DNA of 43,884 bases from Clostridia bacterium (GTDB lineage: Bacteria > Bacillota > Clostridia > Oscillospirales > Acutalibacteraceae), in NCBI GenBank assembly GCA_017433225.1, contig JAFRHS010000035.1, positions 1 through 43,884 on the forward strand, given 5' to 3'. This document shows positions 42,466-43,884 of the stretch, one piece after another; the stretch's first letter is position 1, and the number at the start of each line of letters is the position of its first letter. The notes beneath the pieces are model-generated. The model was not told the origin of the DNA, did not search any database, and was given only the letters and a program-made list of their open reading frames with translations. The translations under genes and the position numbers were made by a program.

Positions 42466-42512
42466 TTATGTGAAAGCTTTATAAGCAACCATTGATATAA
42501 AGGAGTGTCTTT

Positions 42513-43589
42513 ATGACCGAACTTTGGCAGGAGATCGTCGCGTTCTTCGCATCTTGGGGCGAGAAGTGGCCGCAGATCATCCTGGGGCTTCTCATCTTCC
42601 TTCTGTTCGCGCTTCTGTCGAAGAAGCTGACCGAACTCATCGGCGCGATCATCCGCAAACTGTTCACCCGCTGGCAGAAGACCGGCGAGGACATCTTCGG
42701 GGCGCTAAAGAACCCGCTCCGGGTCTTCTTCATCGTCCTCGGTGTGGAGCTTGCGTTCCTCATCATCTCGCCGGAGACCAAGTGGATGACGTTCATCGAC
42801 AAACTCTTCCGGATGACGAACATCTCGCTCATCGCCTGGGTGCTGCTGAACTACACGCCCGCGGCGACACGGCAGATCATCCGGTTCAACGACGAAAAGA
42901 ACGTCAACCAGTCCGAAGTGGCCATCCGGTTCATGGCGATCATCCTGCGGATCGTCATCGTGTCCCTGCTGGCGGTCATCCTCATCTCGGAGATGGGCTA
43001 CAACATCAACGGCATCATCGCCGGTCTCGGCCTCTCCGGTCTGACCCTGTCCCTGGCCGCCCAGAACACCGCGAGCAACTTGTTCTCGGGCTTCGAGATC
43101 ATCACGGACAAACCCTTTGACGTGGGGGACTACATCGCGACGGCGTCTGCCGAAGGCTTTGTCGAGGACATCACCATGCGGTCCACCCGCGTGCGCACCC
43201 GGGACGACCTCGTGGTCACCATCCCGAACGCGACCCTCATGAAAGAGGCCATCACGAACTATTCCCGCACCCAGCTCGGCAAGGCAGTCACGTTCACTCT
43301 GAGCCTGACCTACGACACGACGACCGAGCAGCTGCAGCGCATCTGTGGCGATATACGGAAGTACCTCGAAGACAGCGACGACGTCGACAACTCGATCATC
43401 TCCGTCACCTTCAAGGACTTTGGCGATTCGAGCCAGGACATCGAGGTCACGTACTTCACCGTGACGACCGACAAGTACGCGAACCTGAAGGTCCGGGAGG
43501 ATGTGAACTTCGCGATCCGGCGCATCGTCGAAGAGGCCGGCGCGTCCTTCGCGTTCCCGACGACGACGGTCCACGTGGAAAAAAGCTAA
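42513..43589 (+). CDS. MscS-family small-conductance mechanosensitive channel
   Basis: A 358-residue protein with membrane helices at about 20-45, 67-90, 105-115 and 140-165. The pore helix GLGLSGLTLSLAAQNTASNLFSGFEII (about 171-197) follows, with its glycine/alanine pattern, then the beta domain (DKPFDVGDYI, TRVRTRDDLVVTIPNATLM). MscS channels open when membrane tension rises and release solutes after osmotic downshock. ATG 42513 follows AAAGGAG. It is a single gene. Confidence 0.93.
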   Translation: MTELWQEIVAFFASWGEKWPQIILGLLIFLLFALLSKKLTELIGAIIRKLFTRWQKTGEDIFGALKNPLRVFFIVLGVELAFLIISPETKWMTFIDKLFRMTNISLIAWVLLNYTPAATRQIIRFNDEKNVNQSEVAIRFMAIILRIVIVSLLAVILISEMGYNINGIIAGLGLSGLTLSLAAQNTASNLFSGFEIITDKPFDVGDYIATASAEGFVEDITMRSTRVRTRDDLVVTIPNATLMKEAITNYSRTQLGKAVTFTLSLTYDTTTEQLQRICGDIRKYLEDSDDVDNSIISVTFKDFGDSSQDIEVTYFTVTTDKYANLKVREDVNFAIRRIVEEAGASFAFPTTTVHVEKS

Positions 43590-43603
43590 ACAGCATAACG
43601 ATG

Positions 43604-43694
43604 TCCGCCGGATGTCATAATCGCACCGGACGAGCGCGCCCGCAGGGCTGGAATCCTACAGCTCGGAGGAGCGAACCTTATGACAGACGGCGGA
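43604..43694. other. 91-bp inverted-repeat element after mscS
   Basis: Arms of 17 bases (43604-43620 and 43678-43694) share TCCGCCG..TGTCATAA as inverted repeats, with two mismatched central bases. The 57-base interior contains GCCC-GCA-GGGC and GAGC/GCTC pairs, so a branched fold is possible. A small AGCAG-CGTT-CTGCT hairpin follows. It may be an RNA, a small mobile repeat or an elaborate transcription end. Confidence 0.5.
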
Positions 43695-43743
43695 GCAGCG
43701 TTCTGCTGTTTCCATAAGCGCAAAAAAGCCCCCTGAGAAGTGA

Positions 43744-43772
43744 GTGAACCGAACCATTTTATTCGGACTGCA
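43744..43772. mobile_element. probable right end of an IS3-family element
   Basis: Read in the transposase direction the sequence ends ...GTCCGAATAAAATGGTTC then GGTTCA, a layout like terminal inverted repeats of IS150-group elements. It lies about 30 bp past the transposase stop. The other end is outside the window. Confidence 0.4.
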
Positions 43773-43774
43773 CA

Positions 43775-43797
43775 AAAAAGCCCCCCTGTAGGGCAAT
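43775..43797 (-). terminator. terminator-like hairpin after transposase
   Basis: On the minus strand GCCC-TACAG-GGGGC is followed by TTTTTTGTG. Confidence 0.5.
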
Positions 43798-43799
43798 AG

Positions 43800-43884
43800 C
43801 TAAGCTGCAAACTGGCACCGCAATTCCAGCGGTGTCAGTTTTGTACTTGTCTGGATGCGCTCATTGTTGTAAAAATATATATAG
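43800..43884 (-). CDS. IS3-family transposase, C-terminal fragment (cut by window edge)
   Basis: Reading the minus strand from the window edge gives YIYFYNNERIQTSTK, then LTPLELRCQFAA and a stop at 43800-43802. The YNNERIQ and TPLE pattern is the typical end of IS3-family OrfB transposases. Only the last 27 codons are visible, so it cannot be said whether the element is intact. Confidence 0.75.
   Translation of the reverse strand, partial: YIYFYNNERIQTSTKLTPLELRCQFAA

Noticed and set aside
43604-43694. tRNA gene
   Set aside because: The fold has long outer arms but no cloverleaf, T-loop GGTTCGA in the right place, or anticodon stem on either strand.

Overview
The window looks like a chromosomal segment from a fairly GC-rich member of the Clostridia (Bacillota), possibly a gut lineage. 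This rests on gene content: a clostridial CD1247-type protein, the YqeG-type phosphatase, EF-P, an mreBCD-mrdA block and hisS-aspS. It also rests on strong AGGAGG-type ribosome binding sites, sigma-A-like promoters in AT-rich gaps, and short intrinsic terminators. No rRNA, tRNA or prophage was seen. One IS3-type transposase fragment runs off the right edge.

Layout. (1) 1-1374: a 218-bp dispersed repeat, a terminator and a FliB-like gene. (2) 1560-2318: a small membrane protein. (3) 10468-2358, minus strand: an eight-gene run, probably one operon, of dgkA, a CarS-like CDP-lipid synthase, pssA, psd, a UbiA-family prenyltransferase, a PEP-synthase-like phosphotransferase, a GNAT-type acyltransferase and a CPA2 antiporter. 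Together the first five look like a route to an ethanolamine-type membrane lipid, with CarS and UbiA parts more usual in archaeal lipid synthesis. (4) 10746-13358: thioredoxin with a CPHC site, thioredoxin reductase, a TetR regulator and a flavodoxin-like protein. (5) 13447-16922: an EF-G paralogue and, divergently, an NAD-dependent epimerase-like gene. (6) 17024-17924: a Nif11-like small protein coupled to a membrane-anchored GIY-YIG protein. (7) 17967-20088: divergent nitroreductase and metY. (8) 20122-20322: a three-unit palindrome array. (9) 21237-20356 and 22646-21279: a permease and a repeat-bearing polysaccharide deacetylase. (10) 25831-22689: hisS-aspS. (11) 27919-25946: mgsA and pyk. 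(12) 33013-28087: mreB, mreC, mreD and a PBP2. (13) 37961-33229: rpsU, yqeG, an M24 peptidase, efp, a CD1247-type protein, a NUDIX hydrolase, a candidate 40-residue protein and maf. (14) 38094-40032: a multi-pass protein resembling membrane terpene cyclases, divergent from a TetR gene with repeated operator-like palindromes between them. (15) 40207-41499: a glutamate-cysteine ligase. (16) 41500-42512: 1 kb without genes that holds the second 218-bp repeat copy, a five-unit palindrome array and a long GC-rich hairpin. (17) 42513-43589: an MscS channel, then a structured element and the IS fragment.

The most unusual features are the two palindrome arrays. Their arm sequences differ, but every unit is 35 bp long and the start-to-start spacing is 83 bp (72-73 bp for some units). 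Arms are conserved and centres are not. Next in interest are the lipid operon with UbiA and CarS homologues, the terpene-cyclase-like/TetR pair, and the Nif11/GIY-YIG pair. All functional calls rest on motifs read by eye; no database search was run.
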